Shown one piece after another: positions 1 through 8,550 of a stretch of DNA of 64,000 nucleotides (its first letter is position 1; the number at the start of each line of letters is the position of its first letter). Origin of the DNA: Burkholderiales bacterium (GTDB taxonomy: Bacteria > Pseudomonadota > Gammaproteobacteria > Burkholderiales > Casimicrobiaceae); NCBI GenBank assembly GCA_025354165.1, contig JANXNI010000016.1:86599-150598 (forward strand), given 5' to 3'. The notes below the pieces were generated by a model. The model was not told the origin of the DNA and ran no database searches. It worked only from the letters and a program-made list of their open reading frames with translations. Made by a program: the position numbers and the translations under genes.

Positions 1-1342
1 CGACGGTCGGGTTGCCTGCAAGCGTGGCAGTGTTGTTACCGTTGTTGGTTACGGCAACAGACGGCGGCAACGCAACGTTACACGCACTGAGGGCAAACGT
101 TGCGCTCGGAACACCGGTTGCAGTGAAATTGAAACTATTGGCTTGTCCGGGAATGAACGTGGCGTTATTGACGCTGGTGATGGTTGGCGGCAGCTTCACA
201 TCAATGGTCACCGTTGCATCGGCCGAATTGAGTACGCCGTCGTTAGTACGGAACGTGAAGCTGTCTGGCCCGCCGTAGGTGCTGTTGGCCGTGTAGGTGA
301 GGTTAGGTGCCGTTCCCGTCAACGCGCCGTGCGCAGGCGGCGCGACGACAGTAAATGTTAGCGGCGAGGCCTCATAGTCAGAGCCGGTGAGCGTGATCGG
401 CAGCGCCACATTGGCGACTGCGACGACACTCTGCGCATTTGCAACCGGCGGCGCATTGAGCACCATGTCAATGCGGAAATAGACGTTGTCCCGGTCAACT
501 GTGCTGAAAAGAGTCGTGATGTCGGTGCCCGCTGGCGCGTCGCCCGTCGGATCGGTTGCGACGGGCGCGATGCCAGTCCAGTCACCGACAAAGCCGTCGC
601 GCACGATAGCGGCGATCAATTGCCCCGACATCGAAATCGCGAAGGCGGCGACGATGACAAGCTGCATGCCATGCCAGCCGCGGCGGCGCGCAAACCAGAC
701 CGACAACGCCAACAATAGCGCGGTCAGCGCGAGTGACAGTTTGGCCAGCGTGGGAACCACCATCAAGGGCGGGCCGTCGACGAGGATCGGCCCCGCACCG
801 CTGAGCGTTAAGGCGTCAGCACCCGTCAAGCCGTCGGAGCCTAGCGTGGTGATACCGATCCGCATTTTTTGGCCATTGGCGGGCAAAAATGCGTTTGGCA
901 GATAAGTTTCAACCGCTGTCGTACCGCTGCTGCCATTGCCTCGCGCCAGAGGTGTCGACGAAGCATCGACGAGCGTGGCGGGGCCGAGCGTTCCGCCCGA
1001 ACATGCTTGCTGCGTAATGGACGAAATACGATAGCCAGTGGCGTCGGCCACGACAATGGTGTTGAGAACCTTGTCCACACCCGCAAATGCGCCGTTGGCT
1101 GTGCTGATTGAGCACCCGGAAGCAGCGTTGTTGTCGGCATCGATTAGCGTACTGACGGTGGTGGTCGCAGCGAACGTGACCGAGGCAGCTAAGGCGGCGA
1201 TTGAGACTGAAGCGGCCCGCAACAGAGAACACCAGCGCGGAGCAAGTGGTTGACGGATTCGGCTCACAGTAGCCAACTCACTTTGCGCACCGCGCGCCTT
1301 TTGAATGGCTCCGCTGACGCCGCCAATTCCGCTGAATTCCAT
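1..1342 (-). CDS. Secreted Ig-like repeat protein with internal exosortase-type signal (N-terminal part)
   Basis: The first 447 codons of a large protein leave the left edge; I translated this frame by hand from the ATG at 1342. A hydrophobic export signal lies near residues 38-59, ending SVTFA. At residues 196-221 a VPT motif precedes a hydrophobic helix and an RRR cluster, which is the layout of an IPTL-CTERM sorting signal but inside the protein. A second hydrophobic helix (226-247) and a short domain with DWTG and YFRIDM follow. From about 298 come Big/cadherin-like Ig repeats (GGPDSFTFRTNDG). Start choice is uncertain: ATG 1342 follows GGGGGA, an in-frame ATG lies at 1360, and a GTG at codon 26 would give a more normal signal peptide. 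It is probably processed and displayed at the cell surface; function is unknown. Confidence 0.75.
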   Translation of the reverse strand, partial: MEFSGIGGVSGAIQKARGAQSELATVSRIRQPLAPRWCSLLRAASVSIAALAASVTFAATTTVSTLIDADNNAASGCSISTANGAFAGVDKVLNTIVVADATGYRISSITQQACSGGTLGPATLVDASSTPLARGNGSSGTTAVETYLPNAFLPANGQKMRIGITTLGSDGLTGADALTLSGAGPILVDGPPLMVVPTLAKLSLALTALLLALSVWFARRRGWHGMQLVIVAAFAISMSGQLIAAIVRDGFVGDWTGIAPVATDPTGDAPAGTDITTLFSTVDRDNVYFRIDMVLNAPPVANAQSVVAVANVALPITLTGSDYEASPLTFTVVAPPAHGALTGTAPNLTYTANSTYGGPDSFTFRTNDGVLNSADATVTIDVKLPPTITSVNNATFIPGQANSFNFTATGVPSATFALSACNVALPPSVAVTNNGNNTATLAGNPTV

Positions 1343-1725
1343 GCAATCCCCCGTTTTCATTTCTCGACGACGAATTTGGCGGACACATCAGCCAAGCAAC
1401 CATCGCGTTGTCATAAATTTTGCGCTTGCAGGCAAAATTCCGAGACTAATCTTATGCTTACTCGTTCCAGATCGCAAGCAAATTAGTGATTCGCTACGAT
1501 CAAGATCGACTATTTAATTTCCTCTGTAACTTTTGGCTTCTCGCAAATTTTTTCGACCCAAAATCCAGAGTAAGAAATTTAATTCAACAACGCATCGCAT
1601 CACTACGGGAACCCGGTTAGAGAATTCCAGCGCCGCAGATGATCGTCTTTTTGGGTGCGCACGTGCCCACAAGTGGTGAAGTGGTTCGAGACACCCGCTT
1701 TTCACGCGGCCACTGATTGCAAAGG
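1343..1725. other. Non-coding gap between Ig-like gene and livF
   Basis: About 380 bases hold no convincing gene. The part from about 1430 to 1580 is clearly richer in A and T than its surroundings, and it lies upstream of the minus-strand surface-protein gene, as expected for a promoter region. It is downstream of livF, but no clear intrinsic terminator was seen. A 63-codon minus-strand open frame at 1514-1705 has no recognisable features and is not called. Confidence 0.5.
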
Positions 1726-2433
1726 TTAGACATTCAACGAAACGTTGACAGGATCGGTGGCCTCAAGCTCAGCAAAACTGCCACTGAATTTCACACTTCC
1801 GCGATCAATCACCACGGCGCGATCAGCCACGGCACGAGCGAAGTTAAGGTTCTGTTCGGACAGGATGACGCAGAGCCCGTCCCGCTTAAGCGCTTGCACC
1901 GTTCTGGCGATGTGCTCGACCACAACCGGTGCCAGCCCTTCCGACGGCTCATCGAGCAAAATCGCTTTCGGATTGCCCATCAGCGTGCGCGCAATGGTCA
2001 ACATTTGTTGTTCGCCCCCAGACATCTGGCCACCGGAGCGATGCAGCATTTCGTTGAGTTTCGGGAATAGTTCGCAGACGCGATCGACGCTCCAGCGCGG
2101 CGCGTCCAAGACGTTTTGACGCGATGGAAGACGGCCGACTTCAAGGTTTTCGGCGACGGTCAAATCAGTAAATATTCGGCGATCTTCAGGTACATAGCCG
2201 AGACCGCGTCGGGCAATCTCGTGTGGCGTCAATCCGGCAATCGAATCGCCATCAAACCGGATATCGCCAGACACATCTGGCAACAGTCCCATGACGGCTT
2301 TCATCGTGGTCGATTTACCTGCACCATTGCGACCGACGAGCACCAGCACTTCGCCCGCGTTCGCGGTGAACGTCACATCGAACAGGAGCTGCGCGCGACC
2401 ATGATGGGCGTTGAGGTTGCGGACTTCAAGCAT
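1726..2433 (-). CDS. livF: Branched-chain amino-acid-type ABC transporter ATPase LivF
   Basis: One of the two cytoplasmic ATPases that drive a Liv-type (HAAT) importer. Walker A GRNGAGKST is at residues 34-42, the signature MSGGE at 137-141, and Walker B ILLDEP with EGLAP follows. The switch region reads SEQN, with Gln where most ABC proteins have His, as is usual for LivF. Length 235 aa is normal. I start at ATG 2433 (MLEVRNL); the open frame runs upstream to 2460, but those extra residues are a basic tail read from within livG. The start overlaps the livG stop by 8 bases, so translation is probably coupled. It is the last gene of the livK-livHM-livG-livF group. Confidence 0.95.
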   Translation of the reverse strand: MLEVRNLNAHHGRAQLLFDVTFTANAGEVLVLVGRNGAGKSTTMKAVMGLLPDVSGDIRFDGDSIAGLTPHEIARRGLGYVPEDRRIFTDLTVAENLEVGRLPSRQNVLDAPRWSVDRVCELFPKLNEMLHRSGGQMSGGEQQMLTIARTLMGNPKAILLDEPSEGLAPVVVEHIARTVQALKRDGLCVILSEQNLNFARAVADRAVVIDRGSVKFSGSFAELEATDPVNVSLNV

Positions 2434-3196
2434 TCGCCGCCTCTTTTTCCGTCGCCACACCGCCGAGATACACCGAGCGCACTTCGTCGTTCATACGCAC
2501 CTCATCCGGCGTGCCTTGCGCGATGATGCGCCCGCGATTCATCACGATCACGCGGTCAGCGAAGTTGAAAACAACGTCCATGTCGTGCTCCGTAAACAAG
2601 AGCGCGACGCTCCTCTCGCGACACGCGGCAATCGCGAGTCGCATCAACGCCTCACGCTCAGCCGGTGCCATGCCGGCAGTCGGCTCATCCATCAGCAAAA
2701 GGCGCGGCTCATTGGCGAACGCCATAGCGAGTTCGAGACGCTTCAAATCTCCGTACGCAAGTTCGGAAGCCGCACGACGTGCCTGTTCTGCAAGACCGAC
2801 GCTGGTTAGCAACGCATACGCGTGCGGCTGATAGGCGCAATGCGCCCTTGTGTAAATTGAGAGCGCAGATCGATGCTGACTCATCAACGCCATCTGCACG
2901 TTCTCGCGAACCGACATCGAACCGAACGTCGCGGTGATTTGAAACGTACGCGCAACGCCCATCCGAAACAACGCTTCTGGCGACTTTCCGGTGATGTCCG
3001 CACCATTCAAACTTACACGCCCCGCGTCGGGTTTAAGCTGCCCGTTGATCAGATTGAAGCTGGTCGTTTTCCCCGCGCCATTCGGCCCGATTAGCGCGAC
3101 CGCTTCGCCCGTATTGACGGAAAAATCGATGCCTCTGACTGCGGAAACGCCATCAAAGGATTTCTTGAGGCCACTAACTTCGAGCGCCAGGGTCAT
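2426..3196 (-). CDS. livG: Branched-chain amino-acid-type ABC transporter ATPase LivG
   Basis: The second ATPase of the Liv importer, 256 aa. Walker A GPNGAGKTT is at residues 37-45. A degenerate signature (LAYGDLKRLE), Walker B LLLMDEPTAGMAP and switch His in TEHDMD follow; AYGxxRxLE in place of LSGGQ is the typical LivG form. The start overlaps the end of the upstream permease gene by 4 bases (ATGA), and its own stop overlaps livF, so the three genes form a tightly coupled operon. The transported substrate cannot be read from this gene. Confidence 0.95.
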   Translation of the reverse strand: MTLALEVSGLKKSFDGVSAVRGIDFSVNTGEAVALIGPNGAGKTTSFNLINGQLKPDAGRVSLNGADITGKSPEALFRMGVARTFQITATFGSMSVRENVQMALMSQHRSALSIYTRAHCAYQPHAYALLTSVGLAEQARRAASELAYGDLKRLELAMAFANEPRLLLMDEPTAGMAPAEREALMRLAIAACRERSVALLFTEHDMDVVFNFADRVIVMNRGRIIAQGTPDEVRMNDEVRSVYLGGVATEKEAANA

Positions 3197-5076
3197 CGCT
3201 CTCTCCTATACGTGATCAGGGCCTCAATACGCGGCCCAATCGTCCCGACAATCCCCTTCGGAAACAAAAGCACCAATCCCAAAATCGTGAGTCCCAACGC
3301 AGCTCGCCAATACTCGGTGTTGCGCGCCAACGTATCCTGCAACCACGTAAACGCCGCCGCACCAACGATAGGCCCAACGAGCGTATTGATCCCGCCCAGG
3401 AGCACCATTACTAGTGCATCCACCGAGCGTGGAATCGCGAGCACTTCCGGCGAAACACTGCCTTTCGAAAACACGTACAACGCACCGGCAAAACCCGCCA
3501 ATGCGCCCGCAATCGTGAACACCGCCCACTGAAGTCGCACAGGCGACAGCCCAATCGCGCGCGCCTTCACCGGTGCGTCGCGCGCGGCACGCACGCTGTA
3601 CCCGAGCGGCGTGTACACGAGCCAACTGCAAAACGCGAGGCCCACACCGCACACGGCAAACACCATCCAGTAAAAATTGTTGCGGTCGGTAAGCCACTCA
3701 GGTGGCCAGATTCCGACCAACCCATTGCTGCCGCCCGTCACCGCGTCCCACTGAAATACTACCGACCACGTTATCTGCGCAAACGCCAGCGTCAACATTG
3801 CCATGTAGGTGCCCGACAAGCGCACGCTGAACCAGCCAAATAACAACGCCGCCCCACCCGCGAGCACGACCCCGCAGCCCATCGCCGTAACCAAACCCAG
3901 GCCCAACTTCACCGCTAGCGCCGCGCCATACGCGCCCAATCCGAAGTACGCCGCATGCCCGAACGAGCCCATGCCGCCCGGACCGATGATGAGGCCGAGG
4001 CTTGCCGCGAAGAGCGCGAACACCATCATGTCAATCGCCAGCACCAGCGCGTAGTCGCCAACGAACATTGGCAGCAGCGCCAGTGCTACGGCAAATGCGA
4101 CGGTCAAAAGCAAGGCAATCCGCCCAGGTGCACGTACGATTGGACCGACCATCGCAGCGGATCGCGCGTGCGTCAAAGGCCTGCCAAACAAGCCATTCGG
4201 CTTAAACACCAACACCACCGCCATCACAATAAATTCTGCGACCAGCGTCAGTTTGCTGAATGCAAACTCGATGCCAAATAACGTCACCTCGCCAAGGCCA
4301 ATGCAGTAAGCCTTCACCAGCGAAATAATGATCGCCGCCACAAACGCGCCCGGCAAACTGCCTAGCCCGCCGACAACAACCACCACAAATACATCGGCGA
4401 TGATCGACAAATCCATCGCCAGATTCGCAGGCTCACGCGGCAACTGCAAAGCCCCACCAATACCCGCAAGAAAACTGCCGAGCGCGAACACGGCAGTGAA
4501 TAAAAGTTTCTGATTCACGCCAAGCGCGTCGGTCATCTCACGATCCTGTGTGGCGGCGCGCAGTAGTAATCCGAATCGCGTTTTCTTGAGCAAAGCCGTG
4601 AGCGCAAACAGCATCACAACGCCAAGCACGATCAACAACAAATCGTAAGTAGGGAACGCCTTGCCAAAAATATCAAGCGCGCCCGTGAACCCCGGCGCAC
4701 GTGGCCCAAGCAAATCCTCCGGCCCCCAGATGGCGAGCGCCGCATCCTTGATGATGAGCACTAGCGCGAACGTAGCGATGAGTTGCAGCAGTTCAGGTGC
4801 GTCGTAGATGCGGCGAAGAATCAAAAACTCGGCGAGCAACCCAACCACGGCAACGGCGAGTCCCGCCACCAGCACACCGCCCCAGAATCCCAACGCACCG
4901 CCCAGCGTTGTCGCCACCGTGTAAGCCACATAAACGCCCAGCATGTAGAGCGAGCCATGCGCAAAGTTCACGATGCGCGTCACGCCGAAAATCAGCGAGA
5001 GGCCAACGGCAACGAGGAAGAGTGAAGACGCGGACGCCAAACCGTTAAGGGTCTGGACAAGGAAAGAAGACAACAT
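3193..5076 (-). CDS. Fused LivH-LivM permease of the Liv ABC transporter
   Basis: A single 627-aa inner-membrane protein carrying both permeases of a Liv importer, which are usually two genes of about 300 aa each. Residues 1 to about 290 are LivH-like (GLSLIFGVTRIVNFAHG near the N-terminus, GGLGSLPGAF in the coupling loop). Residues from about 320 to 627 are LivM-like (LGLIIGPGGMGSFGHAAYFGL, and GGINTLVGPIVGA in its coupling loop). The join lies in a short positively charged stretch (FGRPLTHARSA). The reading frame is continuous, so this is a true fusion and not an overlap. The start is ATG 5076. Its 5' side is separated from livK by the DUF4145 insert and its inverted repeats. Confidence 0.93.
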   Translation of the reverse strand: MLSSFLVQTLNGLASASSLFLVAVGLSLIFGVTRIVNFAHGSLYMLGVYVAYTVATTLGGALGFWGGVLVAGLAVAVVGLLAEFLILRRIYDAPELLQLIATFALVLIIKDAALAIWGPEDLLGPRAPGFTGALDIFGKAFPTYDLLLIVLGVVMLFALTALLKKTRFGLLLRAATQDREMTDALGVNQKLLFTAVFALGSFLAGIGGALQLPREPANLAMDLSIIADVFVVVVVGGLGSLPGAFVAAIIISLVKAYCIGLGEVTLFGIEFAFSKLTLVAEFIVMAVVLVFKPNGLFGRPLTHARSAAMVGPIVRAPGRIALLLTVAFAVALALLPMFVGDYALVLAIDMMVFALFAASLGLIIGPGGMGSFGHAAYFGLGAYGAALAVKLGLGLVTAMGCGVVLAGGAALLFGWFSVRLSGTYMAMLTLAFAQITWSVVFQWDAVTGGSNGLVGIWPPEWLTDRNNFYWMVFAVCGVGLAFCSWLVYTPLGYSVRAARDAPVKARAIGLSPVRLQWAVFTIAGALAGFAGALYVFSKGSVSPEVLAIPRSVDALVMVLLGGINTLVGPIVGAAAFTWLQDTLARNTEYWRAALGLTILGLVLLFPKGIVGTIGPRIEALITYRRER

Positions 5077-5126
5077 CGCTTAACAATAGCCCAATGAGCA
5101 GTTTGTGGTTCACGCGAAGCACGAGT

Positions 5127-5397
5127 AGTCCCCTCTCCCCTTGCGGGAGAGGGGTAGGGTGAGGGGTTTGGTGGAATGAGCGGATTCGTCAACCACCAGC
5201 GCGCTCATGCCGCGCGGGGCAGTAACTTTCTTTTGCGTCGCCAAAAGAAAGTCACCAAAGAAAAGGCGACCCCGACATTCGCCCTGATCCGAGATTTGAA
5301 ACGAAAACGTCGCGCGGTCCGAAACTCGCTACGCTCAAACAACGGACCGCTTCATCGACGTTTTCACTCCAAATCTCGGGGGCGAATGAACGGGGGC
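5127..5397. repeat. Left arm of a ~270-bp inverted repeat flanking the DUF4145 gene
   Basis: This stretch recurs in reverse complement at 6387-6652 with only scattered differences over nearly its full length; by eye I estimate well above 90 percent identity. It is a mosaic of shorter palindromes: a CCCTCTCCCCTTGCGGGAG hairpin at the outer end, a TTTCTTTTG/CAAAAGAAA stem, and the pair CGGTCCG/CGGACCG. Such composite intergenic repeats are common in beta- and gammaproteobacteria and often yield spurious small protein calls. No transposase is present. Confidence 0.85.
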
Positions 5398-5468
5398 CCG
5401 GCGACCCAATTTGCCATCGCGAAACCCGGTTGTGAGGCACGCGGAATCACAAGGCAGGCGCAAAGACG

Positions 5469-6194
5469 CTACTTTCGCACCGGACCCTTTGCCGCAATGA
5501 TCTCTGCCGTCTTAACCCGAAGTGCTTTGCGGTATCCAACAAAAAAATCGTCCAACACTTCCTCAAGGATATCGAGCGCGTCGAATACGTCGGCTTGACT
5601 AATTCCGGACGTATGACTTCCTGCGTTACCGAGGCACTTCACCGCCAGCATTGACTCGCGAGAAGCCGCGTGCTCACCAGTTAGCAGATTGATTCGCGCC
5701 TCCAAAGTCAAAAAGCCTCCGGACGGTGTGTGTTTCTGCACGCTCAAAGCATCCAGCATGAATTCGGCGGCGATCCGTATGTGCTGTCCTGCGGCGCCTG
5801 GGTCGCCCCAAGCGCTCGTAAAGGCCCGCTCCAGCTCAGCGCGCGCATTCCCCGGACACTCCTTAGGAATCGATATAAGAGCGGGGGAGGGTTTGACGTG
5901 CTTTGGCTGAAACAAGGTCTCAATTCTGTGGCCCGAACTTTCATCCGGTACGACGTCACTGAAACCGGTTCCTGAGACGCAGGTCGCGAGTCGACACTCA
6001 TCGTTGCTACAGCGCATCATCGCAGTGAAATAAAGTGCTGGAATTTCGATTTCACGAACAGGCACTCCGTCATCTGCGGACTGAAATTTGCCCTTGATGT
6101 GATTCAGTTGGCCAGCTGAACACTTTGGGCAAAGCCAACCCGTCTCGCGGCCCGGTGAAATCCAAGCGGTGATCAACGTGCGATTCACAGGCAT
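5469..6194 (-). CDS. DUF4145-like protein with zinc ribbon
   Basis: 241 aa from ATG 6194 (MPVNRTL); the open frame extends to 6248, but the extra 18 residues look non-coding and no strong ribosome site favours either start. The N-terminal part has CPKC and, about 40 residues later, CSNDEC, a likely zinc ribbon. The C-terminal half is helical, with a pattern (RIAAEFMLDAL, LAVKCLGNAGSHT, ALDILEEVLDDFF) that fits the DUF4145 domain, often found alone or attached to restriction and defence proteins. Its role is unknown. The gene sits between livK and livHM on the same strand and is bracketed by the two arms of a long inverted repeat, suggesting it was inserted there as a unit. Confidence 0.75.
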   Translation of the reverse strand: MPVNRTLITAWISPGRETGWLCPKCSAGQLNHIKGKFQSADDGVPVREIEIPALYFTAMMRCSNDECRLATCVSGTGFSDVVPDESSGHRIETLFQPKHVKPSPALISIPKECPGNARAELERAFTSAWGDPGAAGQHIRIAAEFMLDALSVQKHTPSGGFLTLEARINLLTGEHAASRESMLAVKCLGNAGSHTSGISQADVFDALDILEEVLDDFFVGYRKALRVKTAEIIAAKGPVRK

Positions 6195-6324
6195 AACGTA
6201 TCTAGAGATTGCGGCGTGGGCGAAATATAGACGGTAACACGGCCACAACCTTAAGCAGAGGTGAGTCTCGTCAAAGAACTAATCGCGCACATGACGAAAA
6301 TCGTTGTCGATGTAGCAGGCGTAG

Positions 6325-6344
6325 CCCGGATGCTTGCATCCGGG
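6325..6344. repeat. Perfect 20-bp palindrome (CCCGGATGC stem)
   Basis: CCCGGATGC, two bases, then GCATCCGGG form a perfect hairpin upstream of the DUF4145 gene and inside the inverted-repeat-bounded segment. Preceded by GTAG, it matches the GTAGCCCGGATG...CATCCGGG class of short intergenic palindromes seen in many proteobacteria. It lacks a T-run on either strand, so it is not an obvious terminator. Confidence 0.6.
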
Positions 6345-6386
6345 TTCCCGTCACCCGATCGCGTAGCGTCAAGTATTCGTTCGACG

Positions 6387-6652
6387 GGGTCCCCGTTCAT
6401 TCGCCCCCGAGATTTGGAGTGAAAACGTCGATGAAGCGGTCCGTTGTTTGAGCGCAGCGAGTTTCGGACCGCGCGACGTTTTCGCTTCAAATCTCGGATT
6501 AGGGCGAATGTCGGGGTCGCCTCTTCTTTGGTGACTTTCTTCTGGCGACGCAGAAGAAAGTTACTGCCCCGCGCGGCATGAGCGCGCTGGTGGCATACGC
6601 ACCATCTCATTCCACGAGCCCCCTCACCCTCTCCCGCAAGGGGCGAGGGGAC
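6387..6652. repeat. Right arm of the ~270-bp inverted repeat flanking the DUF4145 gene
   Basis: Reverse complement of 5127-5397. The outer end is again the CCCTCTCCCGCAAGGGG-type hairpin and the inner end stops at the same GTTCATTCGCCCCCGAG block. The arm ends 28 bases before the stop codon of livK, so transcripts from livK must read through it to reach livHM. Open frames inside both arms (5176-5598 plus, 6251-6610 minus) translate to nearly the same peptide only because of the repeat. Confidence 0.85.
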
Positions 6653-6679
6653 AAGCCTCAGCGGCGACTGCGCGAGAGC

Positions 6680-7870
6680 TTACTGTGGTCGCAACCGCTT
6701 GATTTCCTCATCCGTCGGCTGTACGTCGTTCCCATCCACATAACGCCAAGCCGTCATCACGCCCTTGCCATCCTTCTGAGCCAGACGACCGACATAAGCC
6801 CCCATCGTCGACTGATTGTCCTGAGCCCGCCACGTGATCTTGCCGAACGGCGAATCGACGACCAGACCCTTCATCGCCTCCTGCATCTTGGCCACATCCG
6901 TCGAACCTGATTTCTTAAGCATTGCAGCAATAGATTTCATCGTGGAATAACCCACTACCGACCCCAAACGCGGATGATCGTTGTACTTCGCGAGATAGGC
7001 TTCACGGAACGCTTTGTGTTCCGGCGTGTTGATTTGCTCCCACGGATAGCCAGTCACCAGCCAGCCAGCGGGCGTTTCGTCTTTCAGGGTATCGAGGTAT
7101 TCCGGCTCACCAGAGAGCAAACTCACCACCGGGCGATCTTTGAACAGGCCGCGCGTATTGCCTTCGCGCACAAATTTTTGTAGATCAGCGCCGAAGGTCA
7201 CGTTAAAAATGGCGTCGACTTTGGCGTCAATCAGCGCCTGCGCCACCGCACCCGCGTCGATCTTGCCCAGCGGAGCGGCTTGCTCCACGAACTCAACGCC
7301 GCCAGACGGCTGCGCCGAGATCAAAAGCTTTTTGAACGACGCGGCAGCGGACTGGCCGTATTCGTAGTTCGGGTACACGATGCCCCAGCGCTTTTTGTTG
7401 AGCTTTGCGGCTTCGGGCACGAGCATGGTGGTCTGCATGTACGTCGACGCGCGCAGGCGGTAGGTGTACGCGTTACCGTTGCCCCAGGTCACTTTATCGG
7501 ACAGCGGTTCGCTGGCGATGAACAGCACTTTGCGCTGCTTGGCAAAATCGCCAACTGCGAGGCCAATGTTCGAAAGGAACGTTCCGGAAATCAGCGCGAC
7601 TTTTTCACGCGACACGAGCTCTTCAGCCACGCGTACGGCGTCACCCGCATTCGCGTTGTCGTCGCGAAAAACCGTTTCCAGCTTCTTACCGCCGATGCCG
7701 CCCGCTTTGTTAATTTCGTCCTGAGCAAGCTCCCACCCCTTTTTATAGGGCTCCAGGAAAGCCGTTTGGGCCTTATAGCTATTGATTTCGCCAATTTTGA
7801 TGGTCGCTTGCGCGAAACTCGCGCTGACGGCGAGGGCGGAAATTGATGCGGCAAGGAGGGAGCGGTTCAT
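6680..7870 (-). CDS. livK: Periplasmic substrate-binding protein of the Liv-type ABC transporter
   Basis: 396 aa from ATG 7870, preceded by AGGAAC. A signal peptide ends at about residue 21 (SASFA/QATIKIG). The mature part has the type I periplasmic binding fold of the Leu/Ile/Val-binding family: TIKIGEINSYK at the start, AGGIGGKKLETVFRDDNANAG, and LISGTFLSN. The open frame extends to 8035, but that extension lacks a signal and overlaps the divergent promoter region. It is the first gene of the liv group, transcribed toward livHM-livG-livF, and shares a 152-base intergenic region with the divergent SRPBCC gene. Family members bind amino acids, amides or aromatic acids, so the ligand is open. 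Confidence 0.92.
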   Translation of the reverse strand: MNRSLLAASISALAVSASFAQATIKIGEINSYKAQTAFLEPYKKGWELAQDEINKAGGIGGKKLETVFRDDNANAGDAVRVAEELVSREKVALISGTFLSNIGLAVGDFAKQRKVLFIASEPLSDKVTWGNGNAYTYRLRASTYMQTTMLVPEAAKLNKKRWGIVYPNYEYGQSAAASFKKLLISAQPSGGVEFVEQAAPLGKIDAGAVAQALIDAKVDAIFNVTFGADLQKFVREGNTRGLFKDRPVVSLLSGEPEYLDTLKDETPAGWLVTGYPWEQINTPEHKAFREAYLAKYNDHPRLGSVVGYSTMKSIAAMLKKSGSTDVAKMQEAMKGLVVDSPFGKITWRAQDNQSTMGAYVGRLAQKDGKGVMTAWRYVDGNDVQPTDEEIKRLRPQ

Positions 7871-8022
7871 TGATGTTCCTGTAGGCTGGATGGCCCAGAA
7901 GGTGGGCGCGTCGATAACGCTGCATCTACCATTACGTTTACACGCAATTGGTGCAGCGCGGCAATGTACCGCATTCGCCAAAAGTGCGAGAAAATACGAA
8001 ACTAATTCATATAGGGGTTCCG

Positions 8023-8550
8023 ATGAAGTTGGCACTCAAAATTCTCAAATATCTGGTGGGACTCGTCGTGTTGCTACTTGCAATCGGTTTTCTGCTGCCC
8101 AGCACTTATTCGGCGCAACGCAGCGTGACAATGAACGCACCAGCCGAGAAGGTATTTCCGCTGATCGCCAACCAGAAGGAATGGAAGCGCTGGAGCGTGT
8201 GGAATCAGCGTGATCCGAACATGGAGCTGAGCTACTCGGGGCCAGAGGCTGCGGCAGGCGCAAAATGGGTATGGAAGAGCAAATCAGAAGGCAATGGCGG
8301 TATGGAATGGTCTGCAGTTGAGCAGAACAAACGCGTTGGCTACATCCTGACGATGGAAGGAATGAAACCGGCGACGGGGGATCTCTTGATCGTGCCGGAA
8401 GGTACGGGCAGCAAAGTCACCTGGACCATCAACGGCGACGGCGGCATGAACCCGATGTTCCGCTGGTTCGGCCTGTTTATGGACAAAATGATTGGCCCGG
8501 ATTTTGAATCTGGGCTGAAGAACCTTAAGAAATTGGCGGAGGCCGCATGA
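8023..8550 (+). CDS. SRPBCC (polyketide cyclase-like) protein with N-terminal membrane anchor
   Basis: 175 aa from ATG 8023, with AGGGG eight bases upstream. A hydrophobic helix (residues 4-24) is followed by a START/SRPBCC lipid-binding fold: VTMNAPAEKVFPLIANQKEW at its start, WSVWNQRDPNM, and a long C-terminal helix. This family binds hydrophobic ligands, and the anchored members are usually of unknown role. Its stop overlaps the start of the myo-inositol oxygenase gene (ATGA), so the two are co-translated. That suggests linked functions, though none is established. Confidence 0.85.
   Translation: MKLALKILKYLVGLVVLLLAIGFLLPSTYSAQRSVTMNAPAEKVFPLIANQKEWKRWSVWNQRDPNMELSYSGPEAAAGAKWVWKSKSEGNGGMEWSAVEQNKRVGYILTMEGMKPATGDLLIVPEGTGSKVTWTINGDGGMNPMFRWFGLFMDKMIGPDFESGLKNLKKLAEAA

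Noticed and set aside
5176..5598. 140-codon plus-strand open frame in the left inverted-repeat arm, and its near twin at 6251-6610 on the minus strand
   Set aside because: Both translate the repeat itself (basic peptides with SNFLLRRQKK) and share no other coding feature; matching peptides follow from the inverted repeat, not from conserved protein.
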